A stretch of DNA of 64,000 nucleotides from Sorghum bicolor (lineage: Eukaryota; Streptophyta; Magnoliopsida; Poales; Poaceae). The stretch is from NCBI RefSeq assembly GCF_000003195.3, contig NC_012873.2, positions 7,525,894 to 7,589,893 on the forward strand, given 5' to 3'. The stretch's first letter is position 1. Each line of letters opens with the position of its first letter. Both the position numbers and the translations under genes were made by a program. The notes beneath the pieces are model-generated. The model saw only the letters and a program-made list of their open reading frames with translations, was not told the DNA's origin and searched no databases. This document shows, in pieces, positions 43,185-56,109 of this stretch.

Positions 43185-46100
43185 ATGGCGGCCAGGTCGA
43201 CGACGCTGGGGGCGGCGGACTTCCAATCCCAGGCCGATGCGCTCTTCAGGAAAAACCTCGCCATCCACGTATGTATATCCTGCCATCTTGCTCATTCCAT
43301 ATCATCCATCGTCCTTCTGTTAATTGTTACCTTCTTCTGTTCTTTCTGTTCTGATCGATGATTTATGTTCTTCTTCTTCTTCTTCTTCTTCTTCTTCTTC
43401 TTCTTCTTCTTCTTCTTCTTCTTCTTCTTCTTCTTCTTCTTCTTCTTCTTCTTCTTCTTCTTCTTCTTCTTCTTCTTCTTCTTCTTCTTCTTCTTCTTCT
43501 TCTTCTTCTTCTTCTTCTTCTTCTTCTTCTTCTTCTTCTTCTTCTTCTTCTTCTTCTTCTTCTTCTTCTTCTTCTTCTTCTTCTTCTTCTTCTTCTTCTT
43601 CTTCTTCTTCTTCTTCTTCTTCTTCCAACAATTAACGTTGCTGTCAACAACAACCGCCTGCGGGCGGCCGGGCATGCATGCAGAGGCGCGCTTGCAGGGG
43701 CAACTGCTACCTCATCCTGTTCCCGGTGCTCGTCTGCGGCATGGTCGGCGGGCTGCAGACGTTCATGGACAGCCTGTTCAGAAACCTGGGCGGCGTCAAG
43801 CCCGACTGCAAGGGCTGCGACGGCGGCGGCGTGATGCGGCTCAGCGAGGACGCCGTCGGGGGCCTCTCGTGCTCCCAGTCCTGCCCGCTGCCCGTGGCCC
43901 AGCGATGGCCCGTCGTGCTGCTGCTTCCCGGCGGCAAGGGGGATGCCGCCCTTAACTTCTCCGCCCTCATGGAAACGGACAATAAACCGCCGCCGTGCGT
44001 CAGCCCGGAGTCGTGCACGCCGCCGGCCAAGTTCCTCGTCACCGGCGCCAACAAGTCATTCGCACAAAGTACGTACGTATATATCCGCAGTGCAGTACTG
44101 CAGTGTATGCACTTTTTTTTTTTTTCCAAACTCCTTAATTTAGGCCTCGTTACATCTGATCAAGATTATACAAATTAGTGAACCATTAGATGGAAGTAAC
44201 CGCCCGCTCTTAATCACACTTTTACAAATCTCTCCTTTCACCTCTCTCATGCGCCCCCTTGGATCAACATGCTGCGGTTCAGAGTAGAGTTTACATAGTT
44301 TACGAGTTGAGTTTGTACTAGATCCGTTGTCTAGATGGAAATCATTCCAGAGCATCATTTCTGGATATCCGAATATGCAGTATGACGCTATATACCTCTT
44401 CGATCTTGTCTTGCAGGTCTCACGGGCAACATGTTCCCGCCACACGCCTCGCCGAACTTGACGGCTGACATTTCCGGCTTGGCTGATTATGCGCTGGTTT
44501 GTTGCATTGGATTCCCATGCATTTCTTCCCTAGCAGATGATCTGATTTCTGTATTAAATTGTGTCATTGTTTGGTGCTCGGCATGCAGTTCTGTCGGCCG
44601 TCTAGGTTATGTTTAGATTGGGGAAAAAGATGAGACAGTTCTATATCCTATAGTTTTCTCAAACGGATGGACGGATGACGGTGTATCGATCTTTAGGTTT
44701 AGTTGAGGGGATGTATGTCTAGTTAAGTGGACGTGATTATTCAGTTAGGAATAGGAGAATCTCCATTCTTGCAACAAAAGAGGCCCAACCAGCGTGGCTA
44801 TGTCGTCGGCAATTTCCGGCATCAGGCCGTTCTCTGTCATTTTACAAACAAGCCTTCGCACTTTGTTGAAATATAACCCGCCGTCAAGCCTACGGATCGG
44901 GTCGTTCTCTGTAATTTTGCGAAAAAGCCCTCGCACTTTGTTGAAATATAACCCGCCGTCCAGCCCACTCTCTCAGTTTTTTATTCAAAATAGTCCTCAA
45001 ACTTTACTGAAATTAAAAATCAGTCCATATGCGCCTGCCTCCAACCTAGGCCGGCCTCAAGCTTGCTGGGCCTAAGTGGGCCAAATACGGCCCTATACTA
45101 TTTTTATTTTCCTATTAATTTTAAATCTTTTCTTTTCAAAATAGAGATCTCCAAAAAAATCGTAAAAAATATAGAAAAATCACAAAAATACCAAACTAAT
45201 TTTGTTGAGTTTATTATGACTAGATCTATGCATTTAACTTAAAATATCATATGATTTAGTGTATTTTATTTGATAGATATATACATCTATAATTTTATGT
45301 TAGTGATTAATTGTTTGCTCATATCGCATATGAACTAAAAATATCTCTAAAAATTAATTCTAAATAAATTCATACCCTTGTTCACAATCTTCGCTTTCTA
45401 ATTCTCCCTACCTTAACTCTAAATCAATTCATATATTTTATACTAACTCGTAATACAAAAAATCCAAAACAAATAATCGCTGACATAGATATACGAAGCC
45501 AAATATCTCACCATATATATGACATTCCGTACACTCACATATATGAGTACATCATATGACGCATGTAAACAAACAAAATGAATACATTTAAAATGTACAC
45601 CGTATAAAGAAAAAAACAAAAACACATAACACATACGTACGGCGCATAGCTAACCACTGGCCATAAGCGGCAACGCCGCACACATTTCTAGTACATCACT
45701 ACTTTCCATCTGTTAGACAATCCTCGAGTGAGGTATGCATGTATGGATTTCATCATCTTTCACCTTCTTCCTCTTCCATACCTTCGCCATGGACCCATCT
45801 GTTGTCGTCTCTACCACCGCCCCGCATGGCCCGCCTTAGCCGCCCAAAACCCACTTAACTACGGTCGAGCTGAGGCCAAGTTTGTTGGATTGCCTACCCA
45901 TGCTAGAGATGAGGCTAAGGTCGGTCTCAAATGGAGTTTGAGTTTCATGCACATTAAATATGTTGATGTAGCACTATATTAATGAAGAGAGATGATAAGA
46001 ATTTCATAGAAGTAGAGAGAGTTTCATTCCCATAAAATTCTTCTGTACTATTTTCAAAATATGAATATGTTGGAAATTAGATTATAAAACTCTTATTGAG

Positions 46101-49100
46101 GATGGCGCAGCTCGCCCGCACACCCATTGCTGAACTTGCCCGTCAGAACGCCAAGGAGAAACGCCAAGGAGGAAGATGAGGACACACAAATGAAAGAAAA
46201 CGGCATCAAGAGGGACTAGAGCGTATCATAATTTATGGGACGGGTGTCTCAGAGGAACAATTAAGAATGATAGACGACTAGTGAGAGACTGAGAGTGTCA
46301 CCCTTAAAGCAAACACCATCATATATCCTAAGTACTGACAAAACTTCTGTTGGAACTTTTGCAGGCAATTGATGGAACAGGTTTTGGCACTAAAACTTAT
46401 GAAGCCGCCTTTGACATTGCGGCCCTTTATTTTCTTCAGAGCAAATGCACTCCAAAATCAACACTTTCTTTCCCGGTCCAGCACGGTCCAAAAATGGACA
46501 ACAAAGGTGAGATATGTTACTGGGCTATATATGCTAGAGAAAGCAATAATAAGTAAAGTTTTTTTTTTAATTTTCAACTATTCATGTAAACTTTTATGAA
46601 AATAAAAATTATAATCATTATGGGAACCGATAGCTGAAATCATAGTTTGTTGAATCAATTAGCATGTCCTACATATGCTTAACCTTGTTTAGTTGGCAAA
46701 ATGAAAAGTTTTTGGACACTGTAGCATTTTCGTTTGTTTGTGGCAAATATTATCCAATTATGGACTAACTAGGTTTAAAAGAGTCATCTCGTGATTTACA
46801 GGCAAACTGTGTAGTTGGTTTTTGTTTTTGACTATATTTAATGCTCCATACATGTGCCGCAATATTCGATATGATAGGGAATCTTGAAAAGTTTTTGGTT
46901 TTTGGGGTGAACTAAACAATGCCTTAAGATGATACACAACAGAAATTGCAAAATATATATTACTAGCTACATCCTTTTTTAATTAAATATTTGACTAGGA
47001 CATTTAGGTTAAAGGACGACCTGGTCAAATTATTATTAGATCGACCCTAACTGCTATTGTTAACTGAAAAAACCCGAACAGAAGCAAGATGTAGTCAAGC
47101 ATTGTTTGAATGGCGAGAAAATTCAATAGTGATAAACAATGAATTGTATAAAGGCTTCAGAGAAAGCAAGGCCACGGAAAGGATAGAGAACACTAACGAC
47201 ATTGTTTCAGGTTTTATCATCCCACTATCTATTCCTTTTCTGCTTGTAATTGATATATATCTACATAACATATATTATTCTTCTGTTTACAGCATATGAT
47301 CTCACAAGCTCAGACCTCAAGCACTATAACATGATTGTCCAATACAATTCTGAAAAATCAAACATGCTTCGGGTTGCGCGCTTAATGAATCTGGTAATGT
47401 TCATTTCTTAAATTGAAAGAGAATACAGTGTTATACATCTCCTACTACAAAATAATACTACCGTTAGTAGTAGGTCATTTGTACATGCCATCAAAAATAT
47501 TCCGAAGTCCAAAGATCAGTTTGTGCATTGCCTTTTTTTTGTTTATCATTTTGTCGTCTTTACAGAGTTTCTAGCTATTGTGCAGGCCTCAAATGCATAC
47601 CTTCAGTTGAGGGGTAATGGTACTAAGATGCGATTTGGATTTGTTAAAGACATGCCTAGAGATGGTCACCCTCTTAAGGCTCCTGATATGTCTTTTATAG
47701 TTGGGAAGCTGGTTTTTATACAGATTATAATGCTCCTTTTCCCGGTATGATCTCTCTTTTTTTTAATATAAACTAATGAAAGTTGAAACCCTTTTCTTCT
47801 GCTACATACAATATAAAGTAACTATAATTACTTGGAGAAATATGTTACTATCCCAAAATAATCCATTCCAAATTGTAAGTTATTTTAGCTTTGTCCTACG
47901 TCAAATTTCTTCAACTTTGATCAAATTTATAGAAAAATACACATACATCTATAACATTAAACAAGATTCATTAAAACACCATGAAATGTATTTTGATAGT
48001 GTATTTATTTGAAATTATATATGTGAATAAAAACTTAGTTAAAGTTGCAAAAAGTTCGACATAACAAAACTTAAATGACTTACAAATTGAAATGGACAAA
48101 GACACGAAGTATGTGAAATAAGGGCATTGTAGCCCCCTCCATCAGTAGGCCAACAAAAAAAAACTATATATGACTCAATTTACTTTCCCTTAGCAGCCCA
48201 TGTCCACACCGTCATAAATAATTCTACTACAACTGATTTCAAATTCTATTCTACTGACATGGTCTGATTTTGACTAGAGATCAGACTTGTACACCTGCCA
48301 AGTCAACAAAATGACGTGTAAAGCAGCCATGCAGGCCAAGCCAACCTATGCCCCCCCACCTATCCTGTAGGCCAAGTCCACACTACGCTAGAGAAGCAGA
48401 TTCGAGACGGGCCTCAAGGACGGGTAATGAAATAGTATGTGTGTCTCTGAATCATAAACCGTCTCTAATATATTTTATATAGAACAAACGCCTCAAAGTT
48501 GTGTGTCGCTGATATATAGAGACGGCTTGCAATAAGACGTGTCTTCAATATTGTGTCATTACAGACGGGTATATTAGATGTGCGGTTGTGGACAAATATT
48601 TTAGTACTACTTATTCTGTGACGCTTGCTAATTTAGTGTCTCTAGTGGACGCGTCTCCTTTGTTGCTTTCTGGCGTAGTGCCAGCTACTTCCATCTCTAC
48701 TTCTCACATCTCCTCTCCCACACCAGTGTCACTGGCGCCGTTCTTCTTGTTGCACTTGCTACCTCTGCTATCGTAGCCTAGGCAATTGGTGCTCGTGCTC
48801 CCCATGCCCCTTCCAACTAGATGCAGATCTAACCTAAATGTAGAGCATAACTGGTAACAAAAGATCCAGGCCAGGTAGGCACAACTTGGTGAACACCCAA
48901 TAGTTGTGTAATGGGTATCCAGAGGACGAGGATTGGGAGCAGTGGAGTAGAAAAGTCAGCTTGAATGAGCATTGAGCACCAATGATATGCTTAGAGAACG
49001 AAGATGTGGTGGGCTAGTGGACCCTAGGATCGCATATGAATCTCATGTGATGGAAAGAGGACTGACTAAAGGAGAGATAATAACCCAACTCTAGTATATA

Positions 49101-52100
49101 AGTAAGTATATTTTGAATATGAAGGGGGAATAAAAACACAGGAAAACTAACAAACCGATATATTTCTCTGAAAATGACATACTAACATTGCAGGTCATCC
49201 TGAGCAGTTTAGTGTATGAGAAACAACAGAAGCTAAGGGCTATGATGAAGATGCACGGTTTAGGTGATATGGCATATTGGACTATATCCTATTGCTACTT
49301 CCTTCTTATATCATTACTTTATATCTTCTTGCTGGTTACATTTGGCGCCACTGTTGGTAAGATGATACCACTCACAGTTTTATGAGAAAGGCTCCTTATA
49401 ACACAATAATAAAATTAGCATGACTTTTAAGGTGGTTGTGGTTGCACAAGATTGAAAAAAAACTACACTGACTTAATTTTCTTTTTGTTTCACTCGTTAT
49501 TAATAACTACTTTATTATTTCTGCAAATTTTAATCATTTATCTTCCAAAGCCCACATCAGGAACCTTATGTGCACTTTTAATCATGGGAATCATTTTTCT
49601 TGCAGGTATAAAGTTATTTGCAGTGAATAGCTACATGCTACAATTCTTAGTCTATTTTATCTACATGAATTTGCAAATTTCATTTGCTTTCTTTACGACA
49701 ACATACTTTTCTACCACCACAATTGCTAATGGTATGTTTCTACTTGAGTATTCATATGTTTTTTCAGAAGATGGTTGCAGGAACAATGTATCTACTCTTG
49801 TTAGTTGTTACATGGATATGCTTTGTGCAGTAGCAGGACATCTCTATGTTACTGGGTCTGGTTTTATAGGAGAATATTTGTTCAGGCCTTTTGTCGAAGA
49901 CACATCTGTCCCTAGTCTGTGCCCAACTTTCGTCTTGTATATATACTCCTATTGCTTGCTAAGTTTCAGACAATTCTATTTCTTCTTATGTTTCAGGAAG
50001 CTTGATTACGTTGATGGAGTTCTTCCCACCCATTTCTTTGTACCGCATAATCTATGAGCTCTCTCCACCTCCATCAGAGGGATTTTTTTCAGACTTCTCC
50101 GGAGTACACTTGGGAGACTTAAGTAATCCTAAAAATGGAATTTTAGTTCTCCTAATCATAATGGTACTTGAGTGGCCTATATTTATTTTCTTGACATTAT
50201 ATTTGGATGAATTTGGTTGCCTCCGAAATGGAATTAGAAAGTTGTTGACAGCTTCTCGCCCCGACGGGAGCTATCAGACCCTTCAGAAGCCATCCACACA
50301 ACCTCAGGAATTTGAAGCTTCAATTGAAATTGACAGGACAGATATTTTGAGAGAGGTGCAACCCAAATATTTCTATCTGTATGTTCTATGTTTTTCTGAC
50401 CATAGGGCTTAGGAGAGGGATTGCAGACACTGTTAAGTGTTAACCCACGTCCATAAGAGATGCACTTGTGTGTGTGCCCATAAGTCATCTAGGTATTCGA
50501 TTTTGGAAGTTTTTTCCTCTTTCGTCATATGGTATTTTGAGAGTATATTAATCCATTTCATTATTTGCATTGGCGTCAAGTAATTCCTCATATATAAAGA
50601 AATACAATCTATCAATAAAGACACTATCAAGAGCATGGATGGTTATTCTAATCCCTCTAGTAGTCCTAGACACATAACAATATGAATTTTATGTTATGCT
50701 TAACTTGATCTTTTAACATTGACCCCCCCTACCCACCAGATACAAACAACCAAACTTGGACGCTGTACATAGTGTGATATTAATTAAACCAAATTTAGGT
50801 ACTGATGGTATTGTCTGAAATTACTCTTGCATGAATGTATTTTCTTCACTAAATCTGTTACATTATGATGCAGCTTTCCCACTTTCTTTTCAGAGAGAGA
50901 TAGTTGATAGATTCTTGAAACAACCAGATACCAGTTATTCAGTCATAATTGATAACATTAGGAAAGTGTACCCTCCAAAAGATGGAAATGCAGAGGTAGT
51001 TGCTGTCAAAGGCTTCTCACTTTCTATCCAACGCGGACAATGTTTTGGACTTCTTGGTTCAAATGGTGCTGGAAAAACCTCTCTCATTAGCATGGTATGC
51101 ATTTCTTTCCTTTTATTGACCTTGAGAAGTAGCTTGTTAAATAGAAGTGATTTTTTATTGCTAATTCACATTACCAAATTTTGTTAACCTAACAACAGCT
51201 TACTGGGTTTACTAAACCTACATCTGGCACGGCTTATATTGATGGAATGGACATACGAACGGACATGAGCGAGATTTATACAAGAATAGGTGTTTGTCCA
51301 CAATTCAAGTAATTGCAGCTCTTCACACACTATTCTCCTTTTCTTCAAAATGTTAGAAAATCCCTTACAAGATTAATGTGGAATCTAATGTGGAATGTTT
51401 TTTACTTGTGATCATTACTTTTATATTCTCCATACAGCTTGCTATGGGAAACATTGACTGGCCGTGAGCATTTGATGTTCTATGGCAGACTAAAGAGATT
51501 GAATGGTGCTGCATTATTTGAGGTACTACCACAGGGTACCCTCTACTATTTTTTTTGGCATTGTTTCCATGAGTCAGATATACTTCCATTTCCAAGTGTC
51601 AGATATACTCCATTTCCATGCTGAAGCACCATGCAAATAATTTTGATGCATTATCAACTTTATTTGAATATGTATGCTATTTTTATTTTTTTTCAAAAGT
51701 GTGCTATGCATGTATTTCATTAAGAGGAGATGTGACCCATAGAAGTACAATACAAACAAATATGATACAGACCAATATGCAAAGTGCCTAGGAGGACATA
51801 AAACAAAGAGAGAAAGAGAGAGATAGAAAAAAACCACACAAGGGCTCAAGCTACACTCGAAAGTCGAAACTACCTCTCCTAAAATCACTATACAACAGAC
51901 AAATGGATTAACATGGCTTGCAACCAGCAACCAGCATCCTAACCTCTTTAATATCTTTGTCCAACTGCACTAACTGATGCAATTGTCCTCTAAACACCCG
52001 AGCATTGTGTTTTTTTAGACCCTCCAAAAGATTGGGATGACCAAGGAATCATTGAGAGTTCAGAAACCATCACTGATAACTTAAACATAGATGATTTTGG

Positions 52101-53673
52101 AACACATCGATGTAATCATCTTAAAATTTAATAAATATTTCCTTTATCAAAAAAAGGTTACCATAGACACAAATTATAGTTTGTTCAAAAGCCGCCGGTA
52201 ATGCAGCCTAAGAATATCTTGTGTGATGACCCCTATTAATGAGTTAGTGATCTGTTTTGATCTGACCCACAATTTGAAAACTCCAAATTCAAAATAATGC
52301 AAGGTTGCTTGTCATACATCTGCATATTTGTAAGTTCATCATATATCCATAGTTTACAAATGGAAGTTCAAATTGCTCTCTCTTTATCTGAATGAAAAGA
52401 GATAGAAGTTCTCATATTCTAAATGGAACCAAACTAATTGTTCTCGCATAGCAAGTACTCCCTCCATTCTAAACTATAGAACATCTTAATTTTTCTAGAT
52501 ACACAACTTTTACTATGTACTTAGATATACACTATGTCTAGATACATGATAAAAACAATATATCTAGAAAAGCCAGAAGGTTTTATAGTTTGAAACGCAG
52601 GGGAGTAGCAACTAGGAATTAGTCAATGGCTCAAAGCTTTCTATTTCTTTCTCCAGGCTGCAGAACAATCTCTAAAAGCACTACAGATATTTGAGGGTGG
52701 TGTTGCTGACACTCTGGTTTCACAATACAGCGGTGGCATGAAACGTCGTCTCAGCGTCGCTATATCCCTGATCGGCGACCCTAAGGTTAAACTTGTGCTG
52801 TGCAGTTATATATCCATGATCAGCCAAACAGACAGTATTTGTATTTCTTTTGGAGACAGAACAGTATGTATTTACCCAATTGATTAAAGGGTTATATATT
52901 ATTTGGAGCACGCATTTTTGTAGGTGGTTTACTTGGACGAACCAAGTACAGGATTGGATCCAGCATCAAGGAGTGCCTTATGGAACGCTCTGAAGTTTGC
53001 CAAGAAGGACAAAGCCATAATCCTCACAAGTAAGATTAATTTTCCAAACTTGTATTTTCAGACACTAATAACCCCACTTCCTGACTTCCATATCTGCTAC
53101 TAATAATCACAACATTTTAAAATCATGGAAATGCCTTCTTCAACTTTCAGCTCATTCCATGGAAGAGGCTGAGGCTCTATGCGACCGGATAGGAATAGCC
53201 GCCTATGGACGTCTCCGGTGCACCGGAACCTCCAAAGAGGTACAATTTTTATTTTCTTCGAGAACATGCTTAGCACGTGTTTCATTAACAAGACAAAGTT
53301 AAGAGTTTCAGTACAGTGTTTTCAGAAACGACCACCTGGTTTCCAGTGTCAGTAAAAAGAAAAACATTGCATCCATTGTTTCTCCCAGCTGAAGGCGAAG
53401 TACGGAGGCACATTGGTGTTCACGGTGACGGTGGCGGCGGCGGCGGGCGAAGACGAGGACGAGGCGGTGGAGCGGCTGGTCCGCTCCATCTCCCCCGCGG
53501 CGAAGCGGACGTACCACATCGCCGGGACGCAGAAGTTCGAGTTGCCGAAGCAGGGGGTGAAGATCGCCGAGGTGTTCCGCGCCATGGAGCAGGCCAAGCG
53601 CTCGCTCAATATCGCCGCCTGGGGCCTCGTCGACACCACGCTGGAGGACGTCTTCATCAAGGTTGCTTGCTGA
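43185..53673 (+). CDS. Half-size ABCA transporter, tandem copy 2 (938 aa, 18 exons)
   Basis: Exons: 43185-43268, 43684-44068, 44417-44496, 46365-46506, 47082-47210, 47293-47393, 47586-47744, 49194-49356, 49606-49731, 49831-49914, 49997-50355, 50894-51094, 51199-51308, 51438-51522, 52657-52785, 52924-53029, 53151-53239, 53389-53673. The architecture is as in copy 1. The start chosen is [20 protein letters not shown]; an ATG 12 codons upstream is in frame but poorly supported. Walker A reads GSNGAGKTS, the signature is [10 protein letters not shown], Walker B is [13 protein letters not shown], and the H-loop is THSMEE. Introns 1, 3, 7 and 14 are inflated by a TTC tract, repeats and MITEs. The frame is intact throughout, so the gene looks functional. 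The substrate is unknown. Confidence 0.92.
43368..43625 (+). repeat. (TTC)86 perfect trinucleotide tract in ABCA-2 intron 1
   Basis: 86 uninterrupted TTC units (258 bp) occur within a 415-bp intron, transcribed as UUC in the sense strand (GAA on the template). There is not one interruption. Long open frames of poly-Leu, poly-Ser, poly-Phe, poly-Glu, poly-Lys and poly-Arg at this place are artefacts of the tract. Confidence 0.98.
44497..46364. other. ABCA-2 intron 3 (1.87 kb) with repeat-derived sequence
   Basis: This holds two copies of a unit of about 73 bp (44828-44901 and 44907-44963, sharing CGCACTTTGTTGAAATATAA), an AT-rich stretch, and a degenerate Tourist-like sequence at about 45917-46105 (GGTCGGTCTCAAATGGAG, GTTTCATTCCCATAAAATT). 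No gene is seen in it. Confidence 0.55.
44828..45005 (+). repeat. Short degenerate tandem repeat in ABCA-2 intron 3
   Basis: GTTCTCTGT(C/A)ATTTT(A/G)C followed by GCACTTTGTTGAAATATAA and CCCGCCGTC occurs twice. A third partial and more diverged copy is at about 44970-45010. Confidence 0.7.
46681..46924. mobile_element. GGCCTTGTTTAGTTC MITE, copy 4, in ABCA-2 intron 4
   Basis: The ends AACCTTGTTTAGTTGGC and GGGGTGAACTAAACAATGCC are present. The core is inverted relative to copies 1-3 (GATTTACAGGCAAACTGTGT). Confidence 0.85.
47745..49193. other. ABCA-2 intron 7 (1.45 kb), repeat-derived
   Basis: This contains a decayed Stowaway-like part (about 47860-48110) and a stretch with GAGACGG/GACGGG words (48400-48580), reminiscent of subterminal parts of CACTA-type elements. 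No coding domain was found. Confidence 0.4.
51523..52656. other. ABCA-2 intron 14 (1.13 kb): LINE tail and Stowaway MITE
   Basis: The segment about 51690-51960 reads on the minus strand like a plant LINE 3' tail (TTAATGAAATACATGCATAG). A Stowaway MITE lies at 52458-52605. The remainder is AT-rich intron. Confidence 0.5.
52458..52605. mobile_element. Stowaway MITE in ABCA-2 intron 14
   Basis: The ends CTCCCTCCATTCTAAACTAT and ATAGTTTGAAACGCAGGGGAG are inverted. The TA duplications are at 52456-52457 and 52606-52607. It is 148 bp. Confidence 0.88.
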
Positions 53674-53770
53674 TCCAGGAGAGTACGTGCGGTGTGCGTG
53701 CATGACAAGTGCGTGCGTGTGCTGCGCTGCGTCACTGCGTGGAGCCGGCCGGCCGGGATAGCTCATCGTA

Positions 53771-54267
53771 GGATGAAAATGGAACGAAAATATTCGGTAT
53801 GGATCGTTTTCGTTTTCTATATTATAATATCGTTTTCTATATTATATATTGTTTTTGAATTTTGTCAAACATAAAAATTTATTAGTTTTAGTTGGGCCTT
53901 GTTTAGTTTCAAAAAATTTTTGTAAAATTTTCCAGATTCCCCGTCACATCGAATCTTTAAACGCATGCATAGAGTATTAAATATAGACGAAAATAAAAAC
54001 TAATTGTACAGTTTGGTCGAAATTGACGAGACGAATCTTTTGATTCTAGTTAGTTCATGATTGGATAATATTTATCAAATACAAACGAAAGTGTCACTAT
54101 TCATATTTTGTAAAAAATTTTGGAAGTAAACAAGGCCTTGGTTTCACAACCATTTTAAATCATTTTTTGTACTCTTTAATTGCTAAAATGTAGAAATATT
54201 CCATACCGACAACGTTCATTTTCTATATTGTAATTTCGTTTTCAACCATTTTCGACCGTTTTCATCC
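53771..54267. mobile_element. Inverted-repeat MITE interrupted by a GGCCTTGTTTAGTTC MITE
   Basis: The outer ends GGATGAAAATGGAACGAAAA and ACCATTTTCGACCGTTTTCATCC are imperfect inverted repeats. Internal sequences also mirror each other (AATATTCGGTATGGA and AATATTCCATACCGA). The outer element is about 254 bp once the insert is removed. Confidence 0.7.
53895..54137. mobile_element. GGCCTTGTTTAGTTC MITE, copy 5, with TTG duplication
   Basis: The ends GGCCTTGTTTAGTTTC and GAAGTAAACAAGGCC are present, with TTG at 53892-53894 and 54138-54140. It is nested inside the outer MITE at 53771-54267. Confidence 0.85.
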
Positions 54268-54737
54268 TTATGAGATCCATGCGGGATTTGTTTGTTTGGC
54301 GACGCATGCGACACAACGCTGTGTTCCTGCCATGGGGATCATCGATCGCCACCAAAAGCGTGCAGCGCTTGCGGATGCGGATACGCTTCGGCAACCCAAC
54401 TGAAAGACTGTTTCTTCCTTATGTCTGTAGCATATGAGAACTTCAGAATTATTTAGTGTATTATCCCTGATATATGAGGTCGTTTTGATCTCCTGTGATT
54501 AAGAATTTAGTATTAGTTTTTTGGGCTTCCTGCAATTAAGGATGGACAAGTTTTTGTTTTCTCTCTATCTACGGCACTGGATCTGGGATGCATGTATATT
54601 TGTGGTGGTCTTGGCTTCGATAACCTTAGCTTATCATCCCTTTGTGTCATGTATTAACACACTCTTTCTACTTAATGAAAAACAGGTCTTGGCGAGATCA
54701 TTTAAAAAAAAATCAGGAAGGCAAGTATACTCAGAAA

Positions 54738-54879
54738 CAGTGGCGAAGCTATAGCAAATTCGAGAGGGTTGCAGCTGCCTTGTAGATGCATAATAACTAT
54801 AGTGGAATTTCAATCCTATTCACTGATATTCAAAATGGGTGCATCCGCATCCACGACCTTACACGTAGCTTCGCCACTA
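54738..54879. mobile_element. hAT MITE with perfect 8-bp target duplication
   Basis: The ends CAGTGGCGAAGCTA and TAGCTTCGCCACTA are inverted. The target duplication CTCAGAAA is perfect (54730-54737 and 54880-54887). It is 142 bp, non-coding and apparently young. Confidence 0.92.
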
Positions 54880-55022
54880 CTCAGAAACCATCGGGTCCGA
54901 ACGGCTGAAACCGATGATCGTGCCAAACAGGAGCGCGGGAAGGTGCGTGCGGGTGGGAGCCGAGCGTGGGAAGCGCGTGCCAGCAGGTGCTGAGCACGGG
55001 AGTAGTCCAATCTTAGTACGTA

Positions 55023-55278
55023 TTCTCTCTATATCCATAAAGAGAGTCGTTTAGGATAACAACATGGTCTCCAAAGTCTAACTTTGACTCCTTGTTTTTA
55101 TAAAAATATTTATCAAAAACTAGTATATGAATATTTTTTGAAAGTATTTTTAAGACAAATCTATTCGTATGGTTTTCACATTTCTAAACTCACCAACTTA
55201 AAAGTTATTCATGATTTATATTCTCAATATTTAACCCAAATCTTGTCCAAAACGACTTTTTTATGGTTATGGAGGGAG
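55023..55278. mobile_element. Stowaway MITE, same subfamily as in ABCA-1 intron 11
   Basis: The right end TTATGGAGGGAG is followed by TA and the left end is decayed (TTCTCTCTATATCC after TA). The body (GTCTCCAAAGTCTAACTTTGAC...AACCCAAATCTTGTCCAAAACGAC) matches 39960-40216. Confidence 0.8.
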
Positions 55279-56070
55279 TATACGACAGATTCTCTTCTAG
55301 TTTCCCTTTTTTTCCTTCTATTCTTCTTCTTTATTTTCTTTTTTCTTTTCTTTTCTTTTTATTTTCTTTTCTATCTCCTTTTGTGCTTCATTTTTCATTT
55401 TTATTTCCTTTTTTGTTTTATGTGACTTTTTATTATTTTTATATGTTTTATGTTTCTTTTATTCCTTTCCTTTTCTTATTACTTATTATTTTAAATTTAT
55501 TTTTTATTCTGATTTTTCATTTCAACATTTATATTATTTATTTTTATTTTTGTTTGCTTTTACTATATTAATTATTTTGTTTGTCTTATTTTATTTTATT
55601 TTTATATTTTATTATTTTTGTTTTTCTTTCCTCTTTGTATTTATGTTTTCTATACATTTTTTATTTTTATTTTTCTATTTTACCTTGTATTACATCTATG
55701 GTATTTTTTTGATGTTTATTTAGTACACATGTGATGTTTTATGTTGTATTTAGTGATATCCACTTAATATATATATATACACGGTGTTCTATAATGTATT
55801 GATTGATGTTCTATAGTGTATTTAGTGATGTTATTTTACTCCACATGTGGTGTTCTATGATGTATTTAGTGATGCTCACGTAATATATATGTTATGTTCT
55901 ATAACATATTTAGTGGTGTTCTATGTTGTATTTAGTGATGTTCATTTTATTACACATGTGATGTTCTATAGTATATTTTTAGGATTTTGAAAAGTATCCA
56001 TATTCTCTATCACGTGTTTTTTTATCTTTCCCTATGCTTTTCTCTATATTTTTTAATTTACGTTATGCAT

Positions 56071-56109
<39 letters not shown>

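Larger units (their letters stand above)
53674..55022. other. Intergenic downstream of ABCA-2, MITE-rich
   Basis: The ABCA-2 3' flank is followed by a nested MITE pair (53771-54267), a stretch without recognised features (54268-54729) and a small hAT MITE (54738-54879). No gene is seen. Confidence 0.5.

Noticed and set aside
43292..43955. Six long homopolymeric open frames (poly-Leu, Ser, Phe, Lys, Glu, Arg)
   Set aside because: They are trivial readings of the TTC tract in ABCA-2 intron 1.
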